A stretch of DNA of 64,000 nucleotides, from contig CM049310.1 in NCBI GenBank assembly GCA_026874595.1, positions 29,373,058 through 29,437,057 of the forward strand, read 5' to 3'. Positions 11,641 through 24,595 of the stretch are shown in pieces. Each line of letters opens with the position of its first letter. Positions within the stretch are counted from its first letter, which is position 1. A model generated the notes under the pieces. It saw only the letters and a list, made by a program, of their open reading frames with translations. It was not told the DNA's origin and ran no database searches. Made by a program: the position numbers and the translations under genes. Source of the stretch: Sipunculus nudus (lineage: Eukaryota; Annelida; Sipuncula; Golfingiida; Sipunculidae).

Positions 11641-13785
11641 TTTTTTAATTAAAATTCTTTCAGCCATCTTTGACAGAAAAGGATGAACAGAGAAATGTAA
11701 GCTGTGTCAGTGGGGCAGACATAGTGGCTGCAGTGGGAAGGAAGATTTAATAATAAATAACAAATATAACCCATAAAGCATGTTGTAATAAGACATCTGG
11801 CAGCATCAAGCTTTCAGTGTATTCCTGATGTCATCTTCAGCTGAATTTAGACCATCAGCAAAAAACAGAGTATAGAGACATGATATTTGAACCTAACCAC
11901 TTCACAACACACACAGGCACTGCCAGCAATCTGGTAGTCAAAATTCAAAGACCTCAGATCCCAGGATCTCCTAAGTGCTGTTTACCTGGAGACAGAGACA
12001 AGTTACAGATCCAGAAGAACCAGGGATACATGAAAACACCAGTCTGATGTATATTCTTACAATAGTTTGAACCACATATCAGAGCTTGAAGACTATTCAC
12101 CTTGACCTTGATGTTCAAGGTCAAATCAACAGAAATGTAGGATTTTTTCGTGATCCCCACAACTTGTGAAGTACTGCATATTTTCCACTGAAATTTGATA
12201 CAGCATTTGTTTGAGCCATGATCTTTGACAAGTTTGAAGACTGGTGACCTTGAACCTGATCTTCATGAACTGCCAAATATCTGGCGATACTATGGTATCT
12301 CCAATGCAAGACATTGCTAGCTTCTTAATATCTTGCATTAAGGTAAATCAGCCTGACATATTTCCAGGACATTTACCTTGGAATTACGTATTTTCCTGTA
12401 GATTTCCAGTATGTCCTGGAATATAAACTGTTGAGACTACCCTTTGACAAACTATTTCCAGGTCCTGCTTATAGAGAAGAGGGTACTTGTACAATGTGTA
12501 GGATGTTATCACACACTGAAAAATCCGGACTTGTTTTCTGTATTTCTGAGGCCTTTGAAAGTGCTTAAATTTATTTAATCTTAAAATATTATTGGAATGA
12601 TAGTTGATATCACTCTGTCTGGTCGTGAGAGACCAGGACAGACCAAGAGAGGTAAAAGTATGTGTTTGGATGAATTTGATTCAAATATGAATATACTTAT
12701 AGTGCTGTGTGTGACCTTTCAGAGTTTTAGTTGATTAAGCAGTCCCTAATGAATAACAGATCCTGACACTTAGCTGTAATACAGTGTAAATATAAGGTCA
12801 CATGAACTCACCAACAGGGGCTCAACTATCAGGCTTACTTTTGTATCACCGGATTTCAGATTAAAAAACATAATGTCACTTATTGACTACCGGTAATGTC
12901 AATATTTCAGTCAGACTCTGTCATGCTACAGCTTCAGATTTCTGCGCTGTGCCCCACATCAAACAAAAGCAGTTGTCTTTAATCTTTCATTTATAATGTT
13001 ATTTGGATTTAGTGTGGGAATTACATGGCAGGCACACATCACAGATCGTATAATGGTTAATTGACTCTGCACGAGACACTGTTCATTGTTAAAGCAGCTA
13101 CAGAGCTGGCAGGAATCAAATATTCAGTCTTACTGAAGGTAGTAACAGCAGTGTTACAGTTGCCACAGTCATGGTGCTACAGCATGCATTGTGTTTGGAG
13201 AGACAAGATATTGAATAATTAAATGATGTATGCTATTTCATGCAAGTTATTTTTCATGGCTGGATGTCAACTGATTATTTATTCATCATTTATTCTGATC
13301 ATCTGTCTGTTTGTGCATGCCTTAATATTTATATATTTGATGTCTTTTTTTTCCCTATCCATCTGAATCAGTATATATCTTAATCTGGCTGTCTGTGTTC
13401 TCACCTCTCTTTTGATATATTCTATATACATTTGTGTGTCTCTGAGAGAGTGTGTAAAATTGTTAACTGACTTAACAGTATTTGTGAATTGTAAATTATC
13501 TCAAATGATCAATACAGAAACACTGCTTAATGGACCAATTTTAACCTTATATCACATGTATGACCTTTAATTTGAAAACCATTCTGGTGTTTAAAAAAGT
13601 AATTACTTAAAGTTGATTTTAAACTGTGACAGACTGAAGTGAGAGGGAACTAACAGGGCTTCACATTTGTTACCAAGACGTAGACCCGAGGCTTCATTTT
13701 ATTAATGCCAACTGTTATTTTATAGGGTTCAGAATCAAGATGTCACTTTTTAGTACTGACAGTGTCTCGCAACATGCTTGGTTTT
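11641..13785. other. Unassigned DNA with AGGTCA-like repeat remnant
   Basis: Overlapping short frames on both strands at 11954-12426 match nothing I recognise. Near 12090-12130 there are opposed AAGGTCA half-sites like those in the element at 37.3 kb, so this part is probably old repeat DNA. No exon with supported splice sites was found. Confidence 0.4.
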
Positions 13786-15052
13786 ATTAGCTCAGCTGAC
13801 TGTAAGTCATCTGAGCTATAGCGATCACTCTGTGTGTGTCGTCTGTCCGGCCGTCTGTCCGTTAACAGGGCACAAATCGTAACCACTGGACCTGGAATCT
13901 TCTTACTTTACATCCAGAGAGGTCCATGAATCTCCTTATAAACCTGGAATTAAGTCTCTGTTACCTGTATTCTTCAAGCTATGGGGCTCAGAAGTACCCC
14001 CCCAGAATAATGAAAAATTCGATACAAAAGCTCAAATATCTGAACAACTAATGTATTGAACACCATGATTCTTTGCATGGATATTCATCATGAAGTGTTT
14101 CATCAGTTTCTGCAGACTGGTGGCGCAACCTATATTTTTTATTTTTTACGATATTTTTTTCCTCTATTTTTGAGACCTCAAAAGATGTTGTCATCTGTTA
14201 ACAGGGCACAAATTGTAACTGCTGGACCTGGAATCTTCTCACTGAATATCCAGAGAGGTCCATGAAAAGTCTTCTTGGAAACCTGAAATTAGGTCTCTGT
14301 TACCCATATTCTTCCAGCTATGGGGCTCTGAAGTACCCCCCAAGAATAATGAAAAATTTGATACAAAAGCTCAAGTATCTGAACAATTAATGCATTGATC
14401 ACCATGATTGTTTGCATGGATATTCATCATGGAGTGTTTCATCAGTTTCTGCAGACTGGTGGTGCTACCTGTATTTTTTTTATTTTTTACTATTTTTTAT
14501 CTATTTTGAGAATTTAAAAGATGCGATCATCTATTAACAAGGCACAAATCATAACGACTAGACCTAGAATCTTCTTTCTTGACATGCTGGGAGGCCCATG
14601 AAAAGTCTCTTTGGAAACCTGAAATTAGGTCTCTGTCACCCATATTGTCTGAGCTATGGGGCTCTGAAGTACCCCCAAGAATAACTGAAAATGTGATACT
14701 AAAGTAGGGCACAAATCGTAACCATGGGGCCCAGAATCTTCTAACTTGACATCCTGAGAGTTCCTCAAAAGTTCTCCCCAGAAACATGAAATTGGGTCAC
14801 AGTTAACCTATATTCTCAGAGTTTTGGGGTATGTTTGAGCACCCCAGAAATAATGCAAAATACACACAAATTGCTGGATTCCTCATGAAAGGCTGGTTTG
14901 ATTGTTTTCAAATCTGTTGTGCTTAGGGGTCTTGATGAACTTAAGCTAATATGCATGAACAATGATGCAACCTATCTTAATTAGTTGTCTGTGCAAGGAC
15001 ATATTACCAACATGTCAGTCAGCTGAGCGTCATGACCCATGGGTCACTTGTT
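13786..15052 (+). mobile_element. HINE-like element, subfamily 2, with internal ~335-bp tandem repeats
   Basis: The head (TTAGCTCAGCTGACTGTAAG...CATCTGAGCTATAG) and tail (CAGCTGAGCGTCATGACC, then CATGGGTCACTTG) match subfamily 1, but the body is different. It holds units beginning ACAGGGCACAAATCGTAACC at about 13862, 14199, 14532 and 14700. Spacing is about 337, 333 and 168, so the last unit is shortened. The tetranucleotide tract is reduced to a few CCGTCTG copies. No coding capacity. Confidence 0.75.
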
Positions 15053-16727
15053 AGAGCTACATTAATTTTAGTTCAGCCATAATTTAACTCTTGCTTCTGA
15101 AGTCAAGTATGTTATTAGAAGATTTAGATTTTGATGTCACCTTGTATTACTGATGTTGATGTACAATTTCCCTTGTCATACTAGACTCAATACAAGGATG
15201 CTGATAGGTATCTTAATGTTTTATTGTTTGTGCTGGCATTTTTGCTCTTTTACTTTGAACCATAATATCAAATTACTTGAATTAAATTGTAGAAAGAAGA
15301 AAGTTGAAGGTGAACAGTTGATACTACAGAGCACAGATAATAAGCATTCTTACACTGATTCTTTTCTGCTTAAGCATATAGTAGAAAAGAAAAAAATATA
15401 AAAAATGATGAGTCAGAGGAAGCTTGAATAGAAGAGTAGATCTCAGGTTTATGATTTTTTTTATATTTTCATTCTCTGAGCAGCTTTGGGAGCTTCTTTT
15501 TTGGCTAGGTATAAGGAAGAAAATTTTAATTTGGGTACAGATAACTGATACACAGGGAAATTTGGCTGTCCTGACATGGACTCCCGGTACAAATATCTTT
15601 CTGTACAGCCTTTAGCTTTCAAGTGTGCCCTGATTTGCAGCTTTCTTTACCTATTGACATAATATATTAAAGAGGTACATTGTCTGAGTACACCAACTTG
15701 TTTTCTGGTGCTGAAGAATAAAGAATTCTTGTAGCTTTGATTCAGTCCTCTGGGAGCATACAATCTGGGCAGCCATAACACATGCCAGAAGTTTCATATA
15801 CTTAATTAGGCAGGTGGCAAGGTATTTATTTTTATTTTTGGTCAATACAGGTTGTTTTTTTTCTGTTAGGATTTAACACAAGAAGGTTATAAACAAATTT
15901 TAATGACATTTTTTTGAGAGTTAAATATTGTAACACCAAGAGCACAATAAATTAAACTTTGGAGATTATCTGGTTCACCATAATATAATTTTAATTCAAA
16001 TGATTATATGAAGTTCTTTGACATAGGGTGATCTCCTTTGCATGGCACAGGCCGGGCAATTCATTGGTATTAGGGGCCACATCTTCCCTGCATCTCACCT
16101 GTGAACCAGTAGGTGAAGTAGGATGTCCAACACAGGACAGGTATATTAGGAGCCCACTGGAGGTGTATATGCATGTAGGCTCTGACTACACTTCATGACC
16201 AATACCAATTGATTCCTGAGTGGAGAGGGTATATGCTCGTGGTAATACCTTGGCCAAGGGTCGGAGCATGGAGGAGGGTCAGAATAGATTGTTACCCCTC
16301 AAACTTGTGGTAATTAATCAAGCGCCTTTACCTAACACCATCAGGCAAATGTATTAGTACTATTTATGTCAGTCTGACAGCTTCACATTATTTCTGGATA
16401 AAACAGACTGGTTAAGAACACATTTTCAGTGTGATACATTGACATCTTAAAGACACAGAATAACATCTAAGTTGTATATTCAACTCTATTGCCACAACCA
16501 ATAAATGGTACACAGTCATTACAAGGCACACAGTAAGGTTGTTTTGAATCAGACTGGTCAGGATTCCTCTACCATTTTGGGTCCATTAAGTGTGTTCCAT
16601 CTTTTGTGCATTTCATAAAACTTGCTGACTTAAATAACCCCATACCCCTTCCTTATAGGGTTTGAGATAATTTCTGTATTGATATTTGGGGGTCCGGTTG
16701 AATTGGATGCCATTGATGAATTTTTTT
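15053..16727. other. Unassigned DNA
   Basis: Contains short frames (for example 15153-15401 and 15651-15845) without recognisable domains. A slightly GC-richer patch at about 16030-16290 contains CATCTTCCCTGCATCTCACC. It may be an old repeat, but I could not define its ends. Confidence 0.4.
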
Positions 16728-17200
16728 TTTATCTTTTTATACACCTCATATATAACGGGAGTATTATGGGATACCCACAGTCTATCTGTCCTTCCGTTAA
16801 CTTTAAGTGTCACGGCAATAACTTATGGATTTTCACCAAACTCACCATAACTACTTACCAACAGATTATCTCACCTGAGTTTGAATAAGGGCAAAATCCA
16901 TGCATGTTTAATAAGGTCACAGGTCACTAGGCTACTTTCTGGTGTTAAAATTGTTCATCAGTAAATTATTTTGTTTAAGTATGATTTCCAGCAAAATCCA
17001 CGCGTATTTAATGAGGTCAGAGGTCACCTCTTTTTGGAGGCACTGTTTTGACAACAAAAATCCTATTGTTTGTCATTAAACTCATTATACACATTTACCA
17101 ATATAGTTTCTCACCTCAATTAAATTCTTCAGCAGAATTCACGAGTATTTAATGAGGTCAGAGGTAACAAGACATAAGACAGGCATATTTGCACATTTTG
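16728..17200 (+). repeat. Fragment of an interspersed repeat with ~100-140-bp modules
   Basis: Starts with ACACCTCATATATAACGGGA and CTGTCCTTCCGTTAAC. It then has three diverged modules with the theme CAGAATTCACG followed by TATTTAATGAGGTCAGAGGT (about 16893, 16992 and 17134). The right end is not definable. It resembles other tetranucleotide-headed molluscan repeats but is not the HINE family above. Confidence 0.55.
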
Positions 17201-18447
17201 GTGCTTTTCTTCTTTTTACCCTGGGATGTTCCAGTGATGGCTGAGTGATAGCAGACCTCTAATTAAAGTTTACTGTCCATTCTGACATGATAATGGATTA
17301 AGGATAATTTTCCCCTGTGGGCTTTTTTAATAGTCATTGCTCATATTAATAGTTCATCAAATATTTGTCACATATTATTATCTTCCTTAATTTAATCATG
17401 TAATATGCCAGCGGTAACTTGGCTTATGATTGGAATTCTTTATGAAAGCTCACATTTAATGGAAGCTGTTATGATTTTGTCATGTCTCTAAACATGATCA
17501 TCAGGAAATAATGTCCCTGGTTCGTTTACCTAATGAAACTCTTTCTGATTTATTGAACATGATGTCAGATTATTGAGCTGGACATAATGAACCGCAGTTT
17601 GTAATTAACTTAACCTGAGTCGGGCTATAAAATAAAGCTGGTTGGAATTTGCTGATAATATCTGCTCACCAAATTTTAGTTTCTTTACATTTATTGCAAA
17701 GACTAAAGACCACAGAAACCTTACTTTCAAAGGATATTAATATATTAATATTTTAAATGTAGATTTATAAAAAATAACAAAAATAACTGTAATAAAAATT
17801 TAAAAAAATTGAAGTAATATAGTGACTCACGTATGTGAAGGTATGAAGATCCGATAACTCCATATTGATAAGTTATGTCCATTAATGCTGTGCCTCTAAG
17901 AACTATGAGTACATTTGGTTAGTATCGCTTGAAACAATTGAAATTGATTAAATTCAAAGGCCTAGTCAAGGAAAGCATTAATACATACTTCAGTGTCTCA
18001 TATTTCATGCTTTTGGCAACTACTTTGGACATGACTTGGAACTTTATTAATTGTTTAGAATGATGAGAACCTGAGAGCTTGTACAAATAATTACCACAGG
18101 ACTGCCACAGGTAAATAAGTAAAAAAAAGAGATAGTGCTCAAGAAAAAGAAGAGTGAAAAAAGAGAATAATCAGCGACAGCTTTCCATTCATCTTGCTTA
18201 TTTTTTATTACAGATTGAATCAAGATGTGCTCCATATAATATATAGAGAAAGAGAGGGAGAGAGGGCATCAAAGTAAATGTCAGAAACATGAATGATCCA
18301 TCTGCCTCTGCATTAAACCAAGAGCTATTTGACCATATTGTAAGGAATGGACACTTTGCTTACAAAACAATTATGAAACATCCCATGTTGGTTTTAATTT
18401 GCCTGTGTAACAGTTAACAAAATAAGATTTCAGAACTTTTTAATGAA
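17201..18447. other. AT-rich DNA, nothing recognised
   Basis: No exon or repeat family edge supported. A short GA-rich tract lies at about 18244-18268. Confidence 0.45.
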
Positions 18448-18523
18448 GCTAGAAGAGTGAAAAAATATACGACGCTAGAAGAGTGAAAAAACGTACGACA
18501 CTAGGAGAATGAAAATAGGTACT
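18448..18523 (+). repeat. 26-bp tandem triplication
   Basis: Three adjacent units of GCTAGAAGAGTGAAAAAA plus NNTACGAC; the third is more diverged. Confidence 0.75.
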
Positions 18524-19125
18524 AATACCATCATTTTTATTTTCTTAGTAAAGCTTTTGGGTTTAAATTGAGAATCTACATTCAATCTTTAAATAAAGAT
18601 AGGATGTGACAGGGGTCTACCAGCAGCAGAGATGCGTATATTTACGTATTTATGAAACAGTTGTGACCAGCAAAGCTGTGTCAAAGGTGTACCAAAATGA
18701 TAGTCACTGTTTCTTAGAAAATAAATTCTCTCTCAAGTATCAAGATTAAAATTCATAATTCGCAGATGTTGCCTCCACTTCCTGAAAACCATGATTACAT
18801 TGTGTACAGGTTGGATGTGTGGGCAGGGATTCATTTTGAAACCTGAGAATGTCAGAGTTGAAGTCAGCCTACATGGCCCTGGAGACTGATTGGCTTATGG
18901 AATCTGAGAGACATTCTGTTTCTCAAATCAAGAGACAAGAACCCAGTGCACCAGGTGTGAGTGGTGTCAGATGGAATGTGGTACAATGTGTTTGAAATAA
19001 ATAAATATTAATAATTGGGTGTTGCAGTTTCTGAAAACCACATGACTAGGAAACTAGATGACCATAGGTTGAGCACTTGCCGGAAGTTGAAAGAGATAGA
19101 CAGACTGACAGATAGATGAACATTT
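18524..19125. other. Unassigned DNA
   Basis: No gene or repeat boundary recognised between the 26-bp triplication and the repeat element at 19126. Confidence 0.4.
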
Positions 19126-20030
19126 TTATGCCCCTGGCACACAGAGTGGCTGGGGCATATAGTTTTACCCATGTCCGTCATTCCGTCCTTCAAAAATCAA
19201 ACAGTTGTACAGACTTTGTAAAGATAATGTCCAGTTACAGATCGAGTTCGCGTTTCGTCCCGGTTGACCTACTTTTGACCTTTTTACGGCTCCTAAACTT
19301 AGAAAATTTCATGAAAAAATAGAAATTTTCATGACAAATACACATGTACAGACTTTTTTTCGCAATGCCTGCAGATATTGGCCTGATTTTCGGAGTGTAG
19401 GCAGATAATGACCAGTTACAGATAGAGTTCGCGTTTCGTCCCGGTTGACCTACTTTTGACCGTTTTACGGCTCCTGAACATAGAAAATTTCATGAAAAAT
19501 ATGAACTTTCATGACAAATACACATGTACAGACTTTTTTTTGCAGTGCCTGGCCTGCAGATATTGGCCTGATTTTTGGTGTGTTGGCAGATATTGACCAG
19601 TTACAGATTGAGTTCGCGTTTCGTCCCTGTTGACCTACTTTTGAACGTTTGACGATGCTCTAACATAGAAAATTTTATAAAAAAGTGCACATGTACGGAT
19701 TTTTTTATCGCAGTGCCTGCAGATACCACCCTGATTTTATATGTGTGGGCAGATAATGACAGTTACAGATCAAGTTCGTGTTTCGTCCCGGTTGACCTAC
19801 TTTTGATTGTTTTACAGCTCCTAAACATAGAAAATTTCATGAAAGACAGAAATTTTTATGGAAAATGCACATGTATGGCATTTTTTTCACAATTCCTGCA
19901 GATACTGGCCTGATTTTTGGTGTGTTGCTTGGTAATGACCTGTTACAGATCGAGTTTGCATTTTGCCCTTGTTGACCTACTTTTGACCATACGACACCTC
20001 CTGAAAATCTTTTTCAAAATAACAAACTGT
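19126..20030 (+). mobile_element. 3'-truncated copy of the 180-bp-satellite-bearing element
   Basis: Begins with TTTTATGCCCCTGGCAC and a small head hairpin (TGCCCC...GGGGCA), then ATAGTTTTACCCATGTCCGT. About five ~180-bp units follow, each with TTGACCTACTTTTGA (about 19265, 19445, 19631, 19791, 19973). It ends at a CACCTCCTGAAAATC tract with no matching tail, so the right end is missing compared with the copy at 55.6 kb. Confidence 0.8.
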
Positions 20031-21123
20031 AGATAAGTTTGTTTTTTTTACAAAAATATATCAGCTGTAGGAATTAATTACATAAATGACCTTGTTAATA
20101 AGAATGGGTCATTTAAATCTAGGAATAATGTGACTTATGGCAATTAAACTGAATTAGATAAACTTTTATTACAGTCAGTAATTGCCTCAGCTCAGCGAAC
20201 TTACCGTATTTACTCGTGTATAGGACGACCCCGTGTATAAGACGACCCCCCAATTTTAAGCCTCAAATTTGGGTACAAATTATTTTTTAGCACCATGGAT
20301 CTGTCAGCTACTGAATCACTATTTGTCATGATCATGTAAACCGATGATTAAACTGGGCTATTATAACATTTCATTCTTCAAATGTTCAGTGGTATATTTC
20401 TTTTTATTAGTAAAAAAGTGAAAATAGGAAAGTTTAAAGGAAATGTATGATGGAACAGACCAAAACAGGATTTTATTAAATATATAAAAAAATGTGCATA
20501 TACAATTCAAAATGATGTCATAAGAAACACCAGATAAAAAAAAATTAGGCACTGAATTAAGCACCGATGCATTTCTGTGGTTGCCTAAACTGACAAAACA
20601 AAATGATAAAAAATTTAAAAGCTGTGATGCTATGAAAGTATTTTTAATACTATTTATAAACAATTAAATATTGTCAAAGTACTATAAATATTGCAAGCTG
20701 TTAACTAAATATGAAAAACAATAAATTATAACTTGCGTGAAGGAATGTTTTTTTTTTTTTTTGGTTTTCAGTCAAACTTAACATACAAAAAATATGTGTT
20801 GATACAAAATTTCAAATTGATGTAGGTAAGAGATTGCATATAGACGACATTAAGCACTGAATTAAGCACTATGGTTTGCAGGCTTTGGGGCTGTAGGAAT
20901 CGACAATTCAACTTGAAATCATAAATGATGACTTCATCACCTGTGATGATATTAACGTACTTACAAAGCGATTAACTGAAATAATCATCATCAAAGCACT
21001 TAACTACCGGAAAATGGCTATAAACACGTCACACTTGAAAACAAAATTACATGCAAATGTTCTTTTATCATAAATGGCTAACACACTGTTAAACTTCAGC
21101 CAAACTTCTGACAAACACTGAGT

Positions 21124-21207
21124 TCAGAAGCCTCCAAAGTCTGACTGATCATTAGCTGCATTAAATGCGGCGGTATCCAGGACCCGAAAACCGCCACATA
21201 AAAGCTT
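21124..21207 (-). pseudogene. Probable C-terminal remnant of the pogo-like transposase
   Basis: A minus-strand frame of 27 codons plus stop reading KLLCGGFRVLDTAAFN and ending DFGGF. It lies about 440 bases downstream of the DDE block in the transposase direction. The KLCG-like start is reminiscent of the C-terminal SFKVCGI region of Tigger proteins. Assignment is tentative. Confidence 0.4.
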
Positions 21208-21644
21208 CAGAGAAAACTGGAGAACTTCAAACCCTTGTCAGAAAAAAAATCGTGTAAAATCAATAGTGCGTTTATGACAAGGAAACTTTAAGTAATCTAA
21301 GGGAGATATAGTACTTTATTCGAATGACCAAGAAATTCAGCTAATTATTATGTTTTAGTATGTAAACAAGACTCACTTTTGAAACTTTGCAACCCTTGCG
21401 CTTGAAACTGTCTCAGAATCTGAAACAATGAACTGCGTGACCTTTGCTCGCTGATCCAACACGGCCCGTTACCACTGGTTACACAGGCGGCTGCCGGCCA
21501 GCCGTGGCAGGGGGGAAACCCAGAGCAGACATCGTTCCCCGTGTATCACCGTTTATTAGGATAATACATATTCTTCTAATCAACATTTAAAGTGGACAAA
21601 CACTGTCTAAGTGGTATGTTATATGCGCATTTGAGAATAACGGC

Positions 21645-21740
21645 CTGGTGAGTCCGGCATTGCTTGACAGCGGCCTTGATGGCGGGTGTCAGGTGTCCCC
21701 GGAACTGGTCCCACACGAGCAGACATCGTTTCTTCAGAAG
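21645..21740 (-). pseudogene. Pogo-type DDE transposase remnant
   Basis: The minus-strand peptide contains LLVWDQFRGHLTP followed by AIKAAVK and THQAVI. This is the classic DDE_1 block of pogo/Tigger/jerky transposases (LL-V-D-F-GH-T, then a helix, then AVI). Conceptual similarity is lost after AVI, followed by a stop, so it cannot encode a working enzyme. Confidence 0.75.
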
Positions 21741-23250
21741 CGTGACCGTCATCACAAGTTGATCAAAGCTGTCACTGATGAGTTGTTTACTCGTTTAACC
21801 AAACATGTGCGCTACATTAATTATATTCTGTGATAATTAATCATACTTTCCTAATGTTGTATGTTTGTCAGCGAGATTTGTTAAATATATTATTTATATT
21901 GGAACCAGTTTGCTTTGATAATAATTTTTATACAACTGGTATCATGTGGAGAATGAAAATGGAATTTATTAGCTCATCGTTGAACTGGGCGTGACCGGTG
22001 TCGTTTAGGTTACCCGTCAGGACGCCTGGCGAAAGCGAAGGACGACCGCAATATTGTATATTCTTTTTCAGTAATACGGAATATTAAACCATGACAAGAT
22101 AAAAATATGTGAAAAATACGATCGACATACACGATTTAAAATTTGTTATTATTACACTGCGGACGATTTGCATATCAGCGTGCCTTTTTGGGGAATGTTT
22201 ATAGTTTATTGTTGGGCCAGGGGTATTATCGTGGAGGTTACATGTCGGCCCGCTTGTGAACACAAGTCATGCATGCTACGCCGCTGGTATGACACATTTT
22301 GTAAAGTGAGAAGGACAAACATCACACGTTTCTCTTAAAATAAAACATGTGAGTGCTTTATAAACATAATATCAGACAAAATAAAGAAAATAAATACATT
22401 TCTTAAATAAACACGCTTGTTTGTTACCAACGCATCAGTGGGCGATACTTACCGGCAGCTTTCACAGTCAACTGAATAAGGTCTCTTTGATTTAGGCAAG
22501 CCGAGAGAAAACAACATATCAAAGGGGATTCTCACACCTGAAACCTCCACTGATCAGGTAATCCGTGCCCTTGTCCTTTTGGTGACCGTCATCACAAGGT
22601 GATCAAAGCTGTCACTGATGAGTTGTTTACTCGTTTGTTTAACCAAACATGTGCGCTACATTAATTATATTCCGTGATAATTAATCATACTTTCTTAATG
22701 TTGTATGTTTGTCAGCGAGATTTGTTAAATATATTATTTATATTGGAACCAATTTGCTTTGATAACGATTTTTATATAACTGATTTTTATGTGGAGAATG
22801 AAAATGGAATTTATTAGCTTATCGTTGAACTGGGCGTGACCGGTGTCGTTTAGGTTACCCGTCTGGACGCTTGGCGAAAGCGAAGGACGACTGCAATTTT
22901 GTATATTCTTTTTCAATAAAACGGAATATTAAACCATGACAAGATAAAAATATGTAAAAAATACGATCGACATACACGATTTTAAATTTGTAATTATTAC
23001 ACTGCCGACGATATGCATATTAGCGTGCCTTTTTGGGGAATGTTTATAGTTTATGGTTGGGCCGGGGGTATTTGCGAGGAGGTTACATGTCGGCCCACAT
23101 GTCGGCCCACAAGTCATGCATACTACGCCGCTGATATGACAAATTTAGTAACGTGAGAAGGATAAACATCATACGTTCTTCTTGTAATAAAACATATGAT
23201 ATGCTTTATAAACATTATATCAGACACATAAAAAAAGAAAATAAATACAT
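21741..23250. repeat. Direct ~840-bp duplication inside the pogo-like element
   Basis: The segment starting GTGACCGTCATCACAA (about 21742) recurs at about 22583 with few changes and runs in parallel through TTATATTGGAACCA, TGGGCGTGACCGGTGTCG and GTGCCTTTTTGGGGAATG. Offset is about 842 bases. The first copy continues to about 22420, the second to about 23250. Confidence 0.85.
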
Positions 23251-23458
23251 GTCATTACTATAATCTGTGTACGGACGTTTTAAGGCTTGTGTTCTACCGA
23301 CGCAGCACTGGTTGATATACTTACCGGTATCTTGTTTATCATTTTCGATGAGCTTCAGGTGACTGAAAAACTTGTACCCGATAATAGGACGACCCCCCCA
23401 CTAAGCCCTCCAAAATTTGGGAACCAATTTGTCGTCCTATACACGAGTAAATATGGTA

Positions 23459-24595
23459 CGTTCTTTGATAAAAGAACATACGTTTGAGAATACAGATATC
23501 TGCGATGATTCAATATTTATCAACAACAAGCAATATTCTATATCAAAATTAAATTCAAGAATGTTTTACAGTAAATGTATTCAGGACAAAACTTTGTTCA
23601 GAAACCTTGTATGGGACAAATGGTTGGATGTTACTGCACAAGAAAAGGAACTTTGTTTTACATCAATTTATCAAATCTCTTCAGATAGGTATTTAAGAGA
23701 ATTTCTTTACAAAATTATGAATAATTAATTATGAATAATTACTTGGCAGTTAACAGAAATTTGTATAAATGGAACTTAATTGAAACAGGTCGATGTGACT
23801 ATTGCTATTTTATCAAAATCAATTTTTCACTTGTTTTGTGAGTGTACAGTTACAAAGAATTTCTACTTTAAGATTAAGGAATGGTTAAAACAATGTGATA
23901 TTAATATGCCTGAAATAACACAAAATAAAGTTATTTTTGGAATCCTACCTATCAGTAAAGAAAATATCATGATAAATACCGTTATTCTCATATATAAGTA
24001 TTTTATTTTTAAAGGCAAATCTTTTCCATCTGTCACAAGTCTACTTGCAAAATTTATTTGTACTTTGAAATCTTTGCAAAAAGAAGTATATCTCATTGCT
24101 AAAAAGGGGTTAGAACTAGAGGACCACCTTAAGAAATGGAAACTGTATTACCTCTGATAACATAAAATGTTTGTAATCGATAACTGGGCTATTGAAAAAA
24201 AATACGAAAAATCCCTATACAGAGTAAGGAATATAGTTCATGTTTAGGGTGTGAACAGCCATGTATACTCAACTTATTATGTACCTGCCAAGCTAATAAT
24301 TTGAGATAATATGTGTATGTGTTTAGATATTATGTTTATATGCATCAGTGTGCAGTGCATATTGGATTGTATATGACGTGTGTATTCAACATACGTTTGT
24401 GTTTATATTTGTAATGTATTTGTGGGGTATATGTGTGTTTATGTATATACAAATAATAATGACTTCTAAATTTAACAAAACTGTTACAGATTGATGTGGT
24501 AATTTGAAGAAATGTTCTGTCAACGTCACTTGTGTATTGTTAACAATGATTCAATCTTTGTATTGTCTTTTGTTTGAATAAAAAAAAGATAAGTT
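23459..24595 (+). pseudogene. 5'-truncated LINE: 3' end of the reverse-transcriptase ORF plus tail
   Basis: Two plus-strand frames, 23417-23728 and about 23765-24157, together resemble the C-terminal end of a LINE ORF2. Seen are WDKWLDV, FLYKIMNN, LYKWNLIETGRCDYC (the zf-RVT-like KWN...C-x2-C lead), then HLFCECTVTKNFY and NKVIFGI. A frameshift near 23800 and a stop after KIMNN break the protein. After the stop at 24157 an AT-rich 3' UTR leads to a TTTGAATAAAAAAAAG tail near 24575-24595. It begins essentially at the right edge of the pogo-like element. Clade is not determined. Confidence 0.7.

Larger units (their letters stand above)
20204..23456 (-). mobile_element. Pogo/Tigger-like DNA transposon, decayed, TA target duplication
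   Basis: Bounded by 26-bp terminal inverted repeats that differ at one base. The left one starts CCGTATTTACTCGTGTATAG (20204). The right one, read inward on the minus strand from 23456, starts CCATATTTACTCGTGTATAG. TA flanks both sides (20202-20203, 23457-23458), as expected for Tc1/mariner-pogo insertions. Subterminal GGACGACCCC motifs recur inside each end. Transposase remnants are on the minus strand (see separate entries). An internal direct duplication (21741-22420 and 22583-23250) enlarges the element. GC content is higher than in the surroundings. Superfamily assignment rests on the TA duplication plus the DDE-type peptide. Confidence 0.8.
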
